A program made the position numbers and the translations under genes. The notes below the pieces were generated by a model. The model did not search any database. It worked only from the letters and a program-made list of their open reading frames with translations, and was not told the DNA's origin. A DNA stretch of 64,000 bases from Lachnoclostridium phytofermentans. Its GTDB lineage: Bacteria > Bacillota > Clostridia > Lachnospirales > Lachnospiraceae. Location of the stretch: NCBI RefSeq assembly GCF_000733755.1, contig NZ_JPOF01000002.1, forward strand, positions 1 through 64,000, in the 5' to 3' direction. Of this stretch, positions 9,944 through 18,202 are shown one piece after another. Numbering within the stretch: the stretch's first letter is position 1; every line of letters begins with the position of its first letter.

Positions 9944-10077
9944 TAGTAATATTCAATTATTTTAGCTATTTTATATAATTATTTTCTTACATCCACTTTT
10001 AATATTGTGCACATGTACATATTGTGCGGTTTTAAGACATTTTCAGAAACGAAATTGCTGAGAGAAATGAAAATATT

Positions 10078-10117
10078 GTTTTCGAAACTTTACAATCGAA
10101 TGCAAATAAGATATAAT
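10078..10117 (+). promoter_or_regulatory. Promoter and adjacent operator of the LacI-family regulator
   Basis: TTTACA (10089-10094) and TATAAT (10112-10117) are 17 nt apart. GTTTTCGAAAC (10078-10088) abuts the -35 box and resembles the palindrome at the malE start. This layout suggests that the regulator controls both the sugar operon and itself. No second CG-centred palindrome of similar quality was seen in the 310-nt divergent spacer. Confidence 0.75.
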
Positions 10118-10156
10118 AGACAACAGTAAATGGAAATCGAACTAATGGAGGTCGTT

Positions 10157-11149
10157 ATGGCAACAATTAAAGATATAGCAGCAAAGCTTGGTGTATCCAT
10201 AAGCACCGTATCAAAAGGCCTGCATGGGGCGAGTGATATCAGTGAGGAAATGCGTCAACAAGTACTGGATACTGCGGTAATGTTAGGATATGTTGTAAAA
10301 GAAAAAAAATCCCAAGATCATCATAAAGTTTGCATTATGGTTGAAAACATGGATTATGAAAATATCAACCAATTCGGATACGAACTCATTACCGGATTTA
10401 AATTAATGGCTCAAGAACAACAATATCAAGTCGATGTAATCCCTATGGATGTTTATACGCAGATGCAGCAATCCTATGATACTTATATGAAGCAACAATC
10501 TTACAGTGGAGCATTCTTTCTTGGGTTTGAGATGACTGATACCTATATGCAGCAATTAAAGCATACTACTATTCCTACTGTTCTATTTGATAACTACATA
10601 TCAAATAAACATGTCGCTTACATTGGAACGGACAACCATATCGGCACAAAATCCTTAGTTAATTATCTATATGAAAATGGTCATAAAAAAATCGCATTAT
10701 TAAACGGTTCCAAAAACAGTTATGTATCCAACTTGCGTTATGAAGGTTTCCTTGCAGCTATGAAAGATGTTGGCCTAGAAATTGATGAAAATCTGATTGG
10801 TTATGGTATCAGCTTCTTACCGGAAACTGCAAGTTCCTATATTCCGCAGTTTATAGAAAATGGAGCAACTGCTGTAGTATGTGCCAGTGATCTAATCGCT
10901 GCTGGTGCAATTAATGAAATTCATAAACTCGGTTTAAGAGTACCAGAAGATATTAGTATCACAGGATTTGATGATCTTCCAATTGCAAAATACCTCGCAC
11001 CTCCGTTAACAACAATTCGACAGGAACGTTTCACTCTTGGGAAAACTGCATTTACACTACTTTCTCAATTGATATCTGCAATTCCGGTAAGTACAATGCT
11101 CTTCCACTCTGAGTTAGTGATCCGTGAGTCGGTATGTAAAGCGAAATAA
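10157..11149 (+). CDS. LacI-family transcriptional regulator of the maltodextrin operon
   Basis: The helix-turn-helix begins at residue 2 (TIKDIAAKLGVSISTVSKGL) and is followed by a periplasmic-binding-protein-like sensor domain, 330 residues in all. The ATG at 10157 is chosen because GGAGG lies five bases before it and the helix-turn-helix of this family starts at the extreme N-terminus. An earlier in-frame ATG at 10130 would add nine unlikely residues. It is divergent from malE and probably represses that operon until a maltooligosaccharide binds. Target and ligand are inferred from position. Confidence 0.9.
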   Translation: MATIKDIAAKLGVSISTVSKGLHGASDISEEMRQQVLDTAVMLGYVVKEKKSQDHHKVCIMVENMDYENINQFGYELITGFKLMAQEQQYQVDVIPMDVYTQMQQSYDTYMKQQSYSGAFFLGFEMTDTYMQQLKHTTIPTVLFDNYISNKHVAYIGTDNHIGTKSLVNYLYENGHKKIALLNGSKNSYVSNLRYEGFLAAMKDVGLEIDENLIGYGISFLPETASSYIPQFIENGATAVVCASDLIAAGAINEIHKLGLRVPEDISITGFDDLPIAKYLAPPLTTIRQERFTLGKTAFTLLSQLISAIPVSTMLFHSELVIRESVCKAK

Positions 11150-11231
11150 TTGTTCAAAACAAAAACAATAATCACATAGTAAGGAAGGTAATATCCCACC
11201 CTAGAACAATAAATATATAGTTGCATAAGAA

Positions 11232-11262
11232 TACCGCCAGTCGATATATAGAACTGGCGGTA
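11232..11262 (+). terminator. Hairpin downstream of the LacI-family gene
   Basis: TACCGCCAGT and ACTGGCGGTA form a perfect ten-pair stem about 80 nt after the stop. The following bases (GAAATGTTTTACTT) contain only a short T-run, so termination may be weak. The rest of 11150-11400 holds no gene. It contains two copies of CCAAATGGTCT (11303-11313 and 11360-11370) of unknown meaning. Confidence 0.5.
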
Positions 11263-11396
11263 GAAATGTTTTACTTAATTATGTCCACTTGACAAAAGCA
11301 CACCAAATGGTCTAGCGCAAAAAAGATAATATTGCCTTATAACCTAATCATTTTATACCCCAAATGGTCTGTCTATTATAAGTCTTGTCATAAATA

Positions 11397-11421
11397 GTAA
11401 AAGAGAAGCTTAGCTTCTCTT
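11397..11421 (-). terminator. Terminator of the BlaI-like gene
   Basis: AAGAGAAGC and GCTTCTCTT pair around a three-base loop at 11401-11421. Reading leftward the stem is followed by TTTTAC. It lies about 65 nt after the stop of the repressor gene. Confidence 0.65.
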
Positions 11422-11487
11422 CTCACATTACTTGCTGATTCTCTACTCCTAATAGATATCTTTATTTTCTTTTTATTGTACCTAACT

Positions 11488-11856
11488 CTATACTGTTTTA
11501 TAATTACTAAGTATTCTCTCTAATTCCATAATCTCGGTTTTCTTTAGACTTTGATTATTTAAGTATTCGACTAAAAATGTATTAAGTGAGCCGTTAAATA
11601 GTTTATCTAATAGAACCTTAGTTTCCGTACGTTGAACGGTTCGTTTAGAGATAGCTGCTTTACATAGGAATCCTGGCTCTTCTCTGATAATTGCTCCTTT
11701 CTCAATCAATCGTTTAATTACGGTATAGGTAGTATTCTTCTCCCAACCGACATATTCTTTGATTATTTTTGCAATATCCTTCGCCGCCAGTACTTTGTTC
11801 GACCACAAAAGTTCCATGATATTAAGTTCACCTTCGTGTAATCTTATTTCTCCCAT
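11488..11856 (-). CDS. BlaI/MecI/CopY-family repressor (orphan)
   Basis: A 122-residue winged-helix protein of the penicillinase-repressor family. LHEGELNIMELLW near the N-terminus and the recognition region KNTTYTVIKRLIEKGAI are typical, with the leucine-rich dimerisation tail at about 70-120. Family members bind TACANNTGTA dyads and are usually inactivated by a BlaR1-type membrane protease or by a metal. Neither a BlaR1, a beta-lactamase nor a copper gene lies nearby. A perfect TACAGATGTA sits in its own promoter, so autoregulation is very likely. The genes it controls elsewhere are unknown. Confidence 0.88.
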   Translation of the reverse strand: MGEIRLHEGELNIMELLWSNKVLAAKDIAKIIKEYVGWEKNTTYTVIKRLIEKGAIIREEPGFLCKAAISKRTVQRTETKVLLDKLFNGSLNTFLVEYLNNQSLKKTEIMELERILSNYKTV

Positions 11857-11907
11857 ATTTTGCTTCTCCTCACAAGCATCTCTTTTGTTTGATGCTCATT
11901 TATTCAA

Positions 11908-11942
11908 ATTATAGTTTTCATAAGCTTATTCTACAGATGTAG
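11908..11942 (-). promoter_or_regulatory. Promoter and BlaI-type operator of the repressor gene
   Basis: The -10 box TATAAT occupies 11913-11908. The -35 region 17 nt upstream overlaps CTACAGATGTAG (11931-11942), a perfect palindrome containing TACANNTGTA, the known BlaI/MecI/CopY operator core. Repressor bound there would cover the -35 box. A looser copy, TACCGCAGTA, occurs at 12115-12124 within an ACTAC/GTAGT dyad that may also act as the hairpin after the ATPase gene. The remaining 11943-12178 sequence shows no gene. Confidence 0.7.
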
Positions 11943-12178
11943 ATTAATATAACATTTTGTCTAATCTTTATAAAAATTGAAATCTTCCGTAGTATATTTC
12001 CAGCCTAAGAGATTACCATAACCATTATAAGCTATAGTAATTCTTTCAAAAAAAAAGATACTTTATAAATAATGTCGGTAACTCATCCTTATTTTGAATT
12101 AAAACTATTCAGACTACCGCAGTAGTTGGTAACATATACCATTATTCTACCGAATTAGAATTAATTTGTCAATCTATC

Positions 12179-13459
12179 TTATAGGCAAAACATCGCATAA
12201 TATGGCAAATGTTTCACTTGATTTGAGTATTCATAATTTCGATTTGATATTTTTATCGAGTAAGGTATTTCATGTGCAGCACGAAAGATACTCACACTCT
12301 TTGATCTTGTATTTTCATTCGTCTTAATCTCAAGTGGTATCACTCCATCGGAGTTTTGAATCAAGAAATCTATCTTTGCTTGACTATTCGACTCCCAAAA
12401 ATTTGGAAGATAACCTCTGGCTATTAGACTTTGCATGATATAGTTATCTAATATCGTCTTTTCTATCATTTCCTTCTTAGCGTCCAAATAAAGAGCGTTT
12501 TTTCGGATTAACGTATTTAGTATCCCGACATCCGAAACATAAAGCTTAAATTGTAATGCTTCTGGACTTATGGTAATACCTTCTGTTTTGTCATATGTAC
12601 CTTTTGCACATTTATAAACAAGAGAATTTGACGCAAGATATTGAATCACATCTTTATAAAGGGCATAGGTAGCACCTTTACGTATTAAACGATATTGAAA
12701 CTTTTTATTCTCTTTTAATAGTTGCTCAACCATAACAGAGCAAACTTGCTGAAGTTTTAGGGCATCACTTTCTGACTGCTTCTCTTTTGCAAAAGCAAGT
12801 TGAGATAGATAAACTCGTTGATGGATTTCAGCAACATTATTCGCACTTTCCATGGTAATAAAATCATTCACCGCTGCTGGCATTCCACCTACAAGAAGAT
12901 AATCTTCAAAAATTGTTAGAAGCTCCTTATGCACAATTTCAGGTATCTTACGATTCGTCTGATAATGGCCCTTGATTACTTCGGCATACCATTCGTCCCC
13001 TTGTGCTACTAAAAATTCATCAAATTCCATAGGATAAAGTGTAAAGCAATCAAAATATTCGAGGTCAATGTCATAAAGTTCACTTGATAATACTATGATT
13101 GGAACAGCATGTTCTTCTCGAAGATAATGATTTAACGCTTCGACTGCTTCTTTGCAAAAAGTTATTTCATCTAATATTATTAATAGATTTCCGGATAATT
13201 CCATTGGTATCTCATAATATTGATATATTAACTCGATAAAACTTAGTTCATTCTTAGCAGAATAAGCTGCCTTTTGAAATAGGTTGCAAACAGCTGCATT
13301 CGTCTCGAAGTTTACATAGAGATTGCCTTCGTAAAAGGATTTAGCAAAGTCAAGTGCTAAGAAAGTTTTACCGACACCTTTGATGCCGGTAATCCACATA
13401 GGTTTCCCTAAATTCTGCTCTTTCCATGATATTAATTTATTAATTGCATTGCGTTTCAC
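12179..13459 (-). CDS. AAA_14/DUF4143 family ATPase with nuclease-like C-domain
   Basis: The N-terminal P-loop domain has Walker A GIKGVGKT at about 23-30 and Walker B LLIILDEI. The C-terminal half is DUF4143, with E..AKIDFLI...EIK, the PD-(D/E)XK-like core. The family is widespread and its role is not settled. The start is a GTG that directly follows the TAA stop of the pseudouridine synthase (TAAGTG), behind GAGGTG, so translation is probably coupled. No toxin, phage or restriction gene flanks it. At 426 residues it looks complete. Confidence 0.87.
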   Translation of the reverse strand: MKRNAINKLISWKEQNLGKPMWITGIKGVGKTFLALDFAKSFYEGNLYVNFETNAAVCNLFQKAAYSAKNELSFIELIYQYYEIPMELSGNLLIILDEITFCKEAVEALNHYLREEHAVPIIVLSSELYDIDLEYFDCFTLYPMEFDEFLVAQGDEWYAEVIKGHYQTNRKIPEIVHKELLTIFEDYLLVGGMPAAVNDFITMESANNVAEIHQRVYLSQLAFAKEKQSESDALKLQQVCSVMVEQLLKENKKFQYRLIRKGATYALYKDVIQYLASNSLVYKCAKGTYDKTEGITISPEALQFKLYVSDVGILNTLIRKNALYLDAKKEMIEKTILDNYIMQSLIARGYLPNFWESNSQAKIDFLIQNSDGVIPLEIKTNENTRSKSVSIFRAAHEIPYSIKISNRNYEYSNQVKHLPYYAMFCL

Positions 13460-14386
13460 TTAGTTACACCTCAATTTTTCAATCAATTGATTAAAGTATT
13501 CGGGCAATGGTGCTTCAAATTCCATATACTCCTGCGTGGTTGGATGAAGGAATCCTAAAACTCTGGCATGTAAAGCCTGCCCTTCAAGATGAAATTTATC
13601 TTTCTCCGGTCCATACACATCATCACCTAACAAAGGGTGATGTATACTTGCCATATGAACGCGGATTTGGTGAGTACGTCCTGTTTTTAGCGTACATTCA
13701 ATATGAGCATACCCTTGATTAAAATTTTCCAATACACGATAATTGGTAACCGCATTCTTACCATTCTTCTGGTTGATTGCCATCTTCTTACGATCAATTG
13801 GATGTCTACCAATGGGTGCATCTACTGTTCCTTCTGTTTGTTTAAAGGAATGATAGACGATAGCTTCATATTTTCTTGTAATCGAATGTACCTTTAACTG
13901 TTCTGCTATTGATTGGTGAGATTTATCATTTTTACATACAACCAAAACACCGGTAGTATTCATATCAATACGATGAACGATTCCTGGTCTCATGACTCCA
14001 TTAATTCCTGATAACCTATCTTTACAATGATATAATAATGCATTTACTAGGGTACCAGAATAGTGGCCTGCAGCAGGATGCACCACCATTCCTTTTGGTT
14101 TATTAATTACGATAATATCATCATCTTCATATAAGATCGTAAGGGGAATATTCTCCGCCGCTATCTCCAGTGATACAGGTTCCGGTACTTCATAGGTTAA
14201 AACATCGCCTTCTCTTAAACGATAATTTGCCTTAATTACATTACCGTTTATCTTCACAAGGGAATCTTTTATTAACCTCTGAACATAAGAACGTGATAGG
14301 CCTTCCTCCAATTCAGCCAGAAAACTATCAATTCGTTCATCCTCATATTCACTATCAATCCAGCAGGTTTTTATGTTGTTCTCCAT
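13460..14386 (-). CDS. rluD: RluA/RluD-family 23S rRNA pseudouridine synthase
   Basis: Isomerises uridine to pseudouridine in ribosomal RNA. An S4 RNA-binding domain occupies about 15-75 and the catalytic domain follows. The catalytic aspartate is in HRIDMNTTGVLVV, a variant of the usual HRLDxxTSG. Other conserved segments are INKPKGMVVHP and TGRTHQIRVH. The 308-residue length is typical. The position next to lspA matches the widely conserved lspA-rluD pair, so the RluD-type assignment (large-subunit helix 69) is likely but rests on context. Confidence 0.9.
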   Translation of the reverse strand: MENNIKTCWIDSEYEDERIDSFLAELEEGLSRSYVQRLIKDSLVKINGNVIKANYRLREGDVLTYEVPEPVSLEIAAENIPLTILYEDDDIIVINKPKGMVVHPAAGHYSGTLVNALLYHCKDRLSGINGVMRPGIVHRIDMNTTGVLVVCKNDKSHQSIAEQLKVHSITRKYEAIVYHSFKQTEGTVDAPIGRHPIDRKKMAINQKNGKNAVTNYRVLENFNQGYAHIECTLKTGRTHQIRVHMASIHHPLLGDDVYGPEKDKFHLEGQALHARVLGFLHPTTQEYMEFEAPLPEYFNQLIEKLRCN

Positions 14387-14447
14387 TCTGTTTCCTCTTA
14401 ACTTTTAGCTCTATTTTTCCTATATAATTTGTGTATTATAACTTTTA

Positions 14448-14535
14448 TTATCAGGACATAATCTTGTTCTGATAATCGGATTTACGGTGCAAAAAGCGCA
14501 CCTTTTATGAGAAATAGCTTCGTAATTTCTCATAA
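14448..14535. repeat. Structured dispersed repeat, copy A (lspA-rluD spacer)
   Basis: In plus-strand order: a hairpin TTATCAG...CTGATAA (14448-14475), the conserved core ATAATCGGATTTACG followed by GGTGC/GCACC (about 14472-14502), and a perfect eleven-pair hairpin TTATGAGAAAT/ATTTCTCATAA (14505-14535). The same order recurs twice at 32282-32463. It fills most of the 160-nt gap downstream of lspA. Confidence 0.7.
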
Positions 14536-14548
14536 GCTATAATATCAA

Positions 14549-15088
14549 CTAACTTTCGATCTTCTCATCTTTTTTCTTCTTACTTAGACATGCAAAATCA
14601 TCATCTTTATAATAAAATAAAAGTAATATTGCAAATAACACCGTGGAGCACGTAATGTAAATATCAGCCACATTAAATACCGGAAAATCGATCAATTCAA
14701 AATAAATAAAATCAATGACATGGCCAAATAAAACTCGATCAATTAAATTGTTACCAGCAGCTCCGGCAGCAATAAATACTAAGATATATCGTAGAGCATT
14801 ATATTTCTTTGTTCTTGGTAACTTAAAAAACAGATACGCCATAATAGCAACAGCAACCACGGTAATCATGGTTAACAGTGATGCTCTTCCGCTAAAGATA
14901 CCCCAAGCTGCACCTTCATTCTCGTGATAGATGAATTTAAGTACTTTTGGTAAGATAACAAAGGAATCTCCATCTGCAAAGTTTAATTTTGCAAAATACT
15001 TTGTTATCTGATCAAGGACAAGCAGTACCACAAATAAAATGCCATACTTAAAATAAGTCTTTTTTGATAATATATTTTCTTGTTTCAT
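14549..15088 (-). CDS. lspA: Lipoprotein signal peptidase II
   Basis: Integral membrane aspartyl protease that cleaves prolipoproteins after lipidation. Four hydrophobic segments are visible. The catalytic aspartates are Asp117 in GNNLIDR and Asp142 in FNVADIY. At 179 residues it is slightly long owing to a basic C-terminal tail (KKKKDEK). Its substrates would include the lipoproteins of this window (MalE-like, amylase, carboxypeptidase). It lies 7 nt after aroB and upstream of rluD, separated from the latter by a structured repeat. Confidence 0.95.
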   Translation of the reverse strand: MKQENILSKKTYFKYGILFVVLLVLDQITKYFAKLNFADGDSFVILPKVLKFIYHENEGAAWGIFSGRASLLTMITVVAVAIMAYLFFKLPRTKKYNALRYILVFIAAGAAGNNLIDRVLFGHVIDFIYFELIDFPVFNVADIYITCSTVLFAILLLFYYKDDDFACLSKKKKDEKIES

Positions 15089-15095
15089 CCCCTTG

Positions 15096-16199
15096 TTACC
15101 TTTCTAACATGATGTACTCAATTGCATTGATAAGCTCTTCCCTCGTAACAGCCGTATCAATGACAGCTTCTCCAATACTACGTAACAATATAAATTTGAT
15201 TTGTCCAGCATCCATTTTCTTATCTCTACTTAACGCTTCCAGAATATTTGATACGTTCAATTTTTTCACTGATATTGGTAAATGGAAGGCTTCCAACGTT
15301 GTTAAGATATCTTCCAGTTCTTCTTTGGTTAAATAGCCCCTCTCATAGGATAGATAAGAGGACGCTACCATACCAATTGCGACACATTCACCATGCAATA
15401 AGGTAAACTCCATCCATTTTTCCACTGCATGTCCTATGGTATGTCCGAAATTAAGCCATGCTCTTTCCTTTTGTTCATGCGGATCAATTTCTACCACAGC
15501 ACGTTTAATCTCACAACTTCTTCCTACCATTTGTCGTAAAACTTTAGTGTCTCTGCCTATGATTGCATCCTTATTCGTTTTTAACCATTCATAGTAAGCT
15601 GCATCCTGAATTAAGCCATGCTTTATTATCTCTCCCATTCCAGATAGATAAACTCGTTCCTTTAATGATTTTAAACATTCTAAATTCATATAAACACAGG
15701 AAGGCATATAAAATGCCCCAACCATATTTTTGTATGCTTTAAAATCAACTCCTGTTTTTCCACCAATGCTGGAATCCACCATTGCCAATAAAGAGGTTGG
15801 TATCTGTAAGAAACGAATTCCTCTTAGATAGGTTGCCGCAGTGTATCCGGTCAAATCGCCAACTACTCCACCACCAAGAGCTAATAAAACATCGTTGCGG
15901 TCGAAACTTTCCTTAATTAAGAATTCATATAAGTTTTGGACTGTTTCAAGGTTTTTATTATCTTCTCCTGCTGGGAAAACAAAGGATACTACCTTGTCAG
16001 TATATGACAATAACATCTCTTGTAAACTCTTTAAATAAATGCTTGAAACATTACTGTCAGTAACAATACATAACTTTCTAGACTTCAAATTTAAAGCTTC
16101 TAGTTCTGCTATGAAATCTGGAAAAGAGTCTTTTAGAACAATATCATAGCATGGTTTATTTTGAAATTTAACTTCGAGTCTATCATACATATCAAGCAT
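15096..16199 (-). CDS. aroB: 3-dehydroquinate synthase
   Basis: Second enzyme of the shikimate pathway: converts DAHP to 3-dehydroquinate with NAD and a divalent metal. The NAD-binding loop GGGVVGDLTGYTAATYLRG and the segment MVDSSIGGKTGVDF are diagnostic. Metal-ligand histidines are in GHTIGHAVE and LLHGECVAIGM. The 367-residue length is normal. GGAGG precedes the ATG. It sits alone among division and envelope genes, between divIVA and lspA, with short spacing that suggests cotranscription. Confidence 0.95.
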   Translation of the reverse strand: MLDMYDRLEVKFQNKPCYDIVLKDSFPDFIAELEALNLKSRKLCIVTDSNVSSIYLKSLQEMLLSYTDKVVSFVFPAGEDNKNLETVQNLYEFLIKESFDRNDVLLALGGGVVGDLTGYTAATYLRGIRFLQIPTSLLAMVDSSIGGKTGVDFKAYKNMVGAFYMPSCVYMNLECLKSLKERVYLSGMGEIIKHGLIQDAAYYEWLKTNKDAIIGRDTKVLRQMVGRSCEIKRAVVEIDPHEQKERAWLNFGHTIGHAVEKWMEFTLLHGECVAIGMVASSYLSYERGYLTKEELEDILTTLEAFHLPISVKKLNVSNILEALSRDKKMDAGQIKFILLRSIGEAVIDTAVTREELINAIEYIMLER

Positions 16200-16213
16200 A
16201 GTTGGTTTCCTCC

Positions 16214-17071
16214 TTAATCTTCATCATCCTCTAGATTAATAAAGGAAAACTCTTCCTGATGCTCACTCGTATTTTCCTCCGTCTGTGAAGACGTCACTTT
16301 CATTAATTCGTTATATTCTTCTAAGGTAATCTCTTCTTCTGACGCACTAACTTGTTCTAATGCATCCGAATAATCTGTCGCTGTATCTTGATGCTGTTTC
16401 TTAATGTTGTTTTTATTACTGATACTCTGATTCTTATGTTCTACTCTTGGTTCATGACCATTCGTACCTTTTAGAACAGGCTCTAGCGTCTTCTTGATAG
16501 GATTTTTTGTAGAGGTAGTTGCAGTATTAACTGTCCCATGGGAAGCCCCACCATTGCTCTTTGCTTTAGTAGTGTCTCCATCCCTATCGTTAAGATTTAA
16601 AAAGGTATCTATTCTTGCAAGGCTTATATCAAAGGAATCACTTTCCAGTAGTTCTATTTGAGCTGCAGCTAAATTTTTAAATTGTAATTTATATTTTTCA
16701 TACTGTTGTAATAACCCGATTGTCTGAGCATGAATATGTTCCAACTCATTTTTTGCATCAGCTACAATAATCTGTGCTCTTGTCCTTGCTTCATTTTCAA
16801 TATTTTTCGCTGTAACAAGTGCCTGTGCTTTTGTATCTTCTGCTGTTTTTTCTGCAAGAACCAAAGCTTTCTGCAACGTTTTTTCAATTGTTTTATAATA
16901 TTGTATTCCTTCTGTTAAGACAGAAATCTTATCTTTCATCTCCATATTTTCACGATATATCTGCTCGAAACTTAACAATACCTCACGAAAGAAAGCATCT
17001 ACATCTTTCTTATCATACCCAAGTCCACCAGATTTGAACGTTTTACTTTGTATTTCTATTGGTGTAATCAT
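16214..17071 (-). CDS. divIVA: DivIVA-domain cell-division/polarity protein
   Basis: Membrane-curvature-sensing coiled-coil protein of division sites and poles. The N-terminal lipid-binding region ITPIEIQSKTFKSGGLGYDKKDVDAFF is typical. Coiled coil then extends to about residue 140. The C-terminal 120 residues are a low-complexity acidic Ser/Thr/Asn/Glu tail that is probably disordered. It lies in the conserved ylm cluster, 12 nt after ylmH, as in other Firmicutes. Confidence 0.92.
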   Translation of the reverse strand: MITPIEIQSKTFKSGGLGYDKKDVDAFFREVLLSFEQIYRENMEMKDKISVLTEGIQYYKTIEKTLQKALVLAEKTAEDTKAQALVTAKNIENEARTRAQIIVADAKNELEHIHAQTIGLLQQYEKYKLQFKNLAAAQIELLESDSFDISLARIDTFLNLNDRDGDTTKAKSNGGASHGTVNTATTSTKNPIKKTLEPVLKGTNGHEPRVEHKNQSISNKNNIKKQHQDTATDYSDALEQVSASEEEITLEEYNELMKVTSSQTEENTSEHQEEFSFINLEDDED

Positions 17072-17083
17072 ATCCTATTCCTC

Positions 17084-17887
17084 CTATTGGTATATAGATA
17101 AAGTTGCGTATATCCTACCTTTTTTTGAGATACCGCCTTGTTCTTTCACCTTGAATTTACCGAAACCTCGAACAGAAACAATATCATCAGGTTTTAATAT
17201 ATAACTATTGGAAGTGATTAGTCTTGCATTGACAAACACCTTTTCCCCAGCAATCAAACCAGTAATACTACTTCTCGAAGTACGAAAAGCAAGTGCAATA
17301 AGGGAATCCAAACGAAAAGAAGCAACGCTACCGGTTACTTCTTTAAAGGATGTTGTGGCTTGTACTTCTTCTGGTTTTATCACTTCAACACGAACGATAT
17401 TGTGTCTTACTTTGCCAAGGCTTGTCTTTACATATTCACTTAGCAGTGCATCACAATAGCAATAAGCCTCTTTTCCTCTTACTAAGATGTCACCAAGTTT
17501 TGAACGTTCAATACCAACATTAAGAATAGCTCCTAAGTAATCTCTATGGTCGAGTTCCCTGGCAAATTTCTCACTTGTCGGATAGATTCTAAGACATTCA
17601 ATAGGATACTCGTTTTTTTCCTTAGTCTGTAATACAATAGTTCCATGCTCCTTGGTTCGGTCTCCATGAAAGCAAATTCGAACCCTTTCTGCACCCTCAT
17701 ATCCACCATACATCGAGTATGCTAGCAAAGGTAATTCTTTCTCCATACTATGAAATATACTGATTTCGTTAATATTTAAGAAATCAGTATACACACATAT
17801 CTCTTTATGATAAGCACTTTTCGCTGTCTCTAATATAATCTTGCGAAATAAGAGCTCTTCTTTCTCTAAATTCACCGTAATCTCCAT
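17084..17887 (-). CDS. ylmH: YlmH-type S4-domain RNA-binding protein
   Basis: The N-terminal YlmH domain carries the TDFLN motif at about 33-37, and the C-terminal S4 domain runs from SFRLDSLIALAF to the end. In B. subtilis the homologue is linked to ribosome rescue and division. The start is uncertain. The ATG at 17887 gives 267 residues, close to the family length. A TTG at 17923 (behind AAGGA) would add 12, and a GTG at 17875 fits the AGAATGGAG-N6-start pattern seen at other genes here. It is flanked by ylmG and divIVA. Confidence 0.9.
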   Translation of the reverse strand: MEITVNLEKEELLFRKIILETAKSAYHKEICVYTDFLNINEISIFHSMEKELPLLAYSMYGGYEGAERVRICFHGDRTKEHGTIVLQTKEKNEYPIECLRIYPTSEKFARELDHRDYLGAILNVGIERSKLGDILVRGKEAYCYCDALLSEYVKTSLGKVRHNIVRVEVIKPEEVQATTSFKEVTGSVASFRLDSLIALAFRTSRSSITGLIAGEKVFVNARLITSNSYILKPDDIVSVRGFGKFKVKEQGGISKKGRIYATLSIYQ

Positions 17888-17940
17888 TCTGCCACCACCA
17901 CGAAAACTAGATCGGTAGCACAAATTTTCAATTCCTTGTC

Positions 17941-18201
17941 CTAGGCCCCGATTAACTGCTGCAGATACGACAACATAAGAAAAGCTATAATCGGCGACAG
18001 ATCTGTAATAGCTGTAAAAAAGCTAGAATGACTTAATAAGATTCTTACTGGATTTAAAATCGGGTCTAATACAAATTTCAACGCTTTTTTTACAAAAGAA
18101 ACAGAAAACATATCAACGAAAATCTGTATCAATAAAAAAACTTGTAGAATAGTAAAAAAGATTGAAAAAGACTTCGCTAATAATTGACTTATTTGCATCA
18201 T
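17941..18201 (-). CDS. ylmG: YggT-family membrane protein (YlmG)
   Basis: An 86-residue protein with two hydrophobic segments of the YggT family. The conserved central motif (LDPILNPVRILL) is present. In Gram-positive bacteria it is encoded between sepF and ylmH and is implicated in division or membrane organisation, with no known enzymatic activity. It starts one base after the sepF stop codon, so the two are tightly coupled. Confidence 0.9.
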   Translation of the reverse strand: MMQISQLLAKSFSIFFTILQVFLLIQIFVDMFSVSFVKKALKFVLDPILNPVRILLSHSSFFTAITDLSPIIAFLMLSYLQQLIGA

Positions 18202-18202
18202 T

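Noticed and set aside
11289-11330. Plus-strand promoter TTGACA with GATAAT
   Set aside because: The two boxes are 30 nt apart, too far for a functional SigA promoter, and no gene follows.
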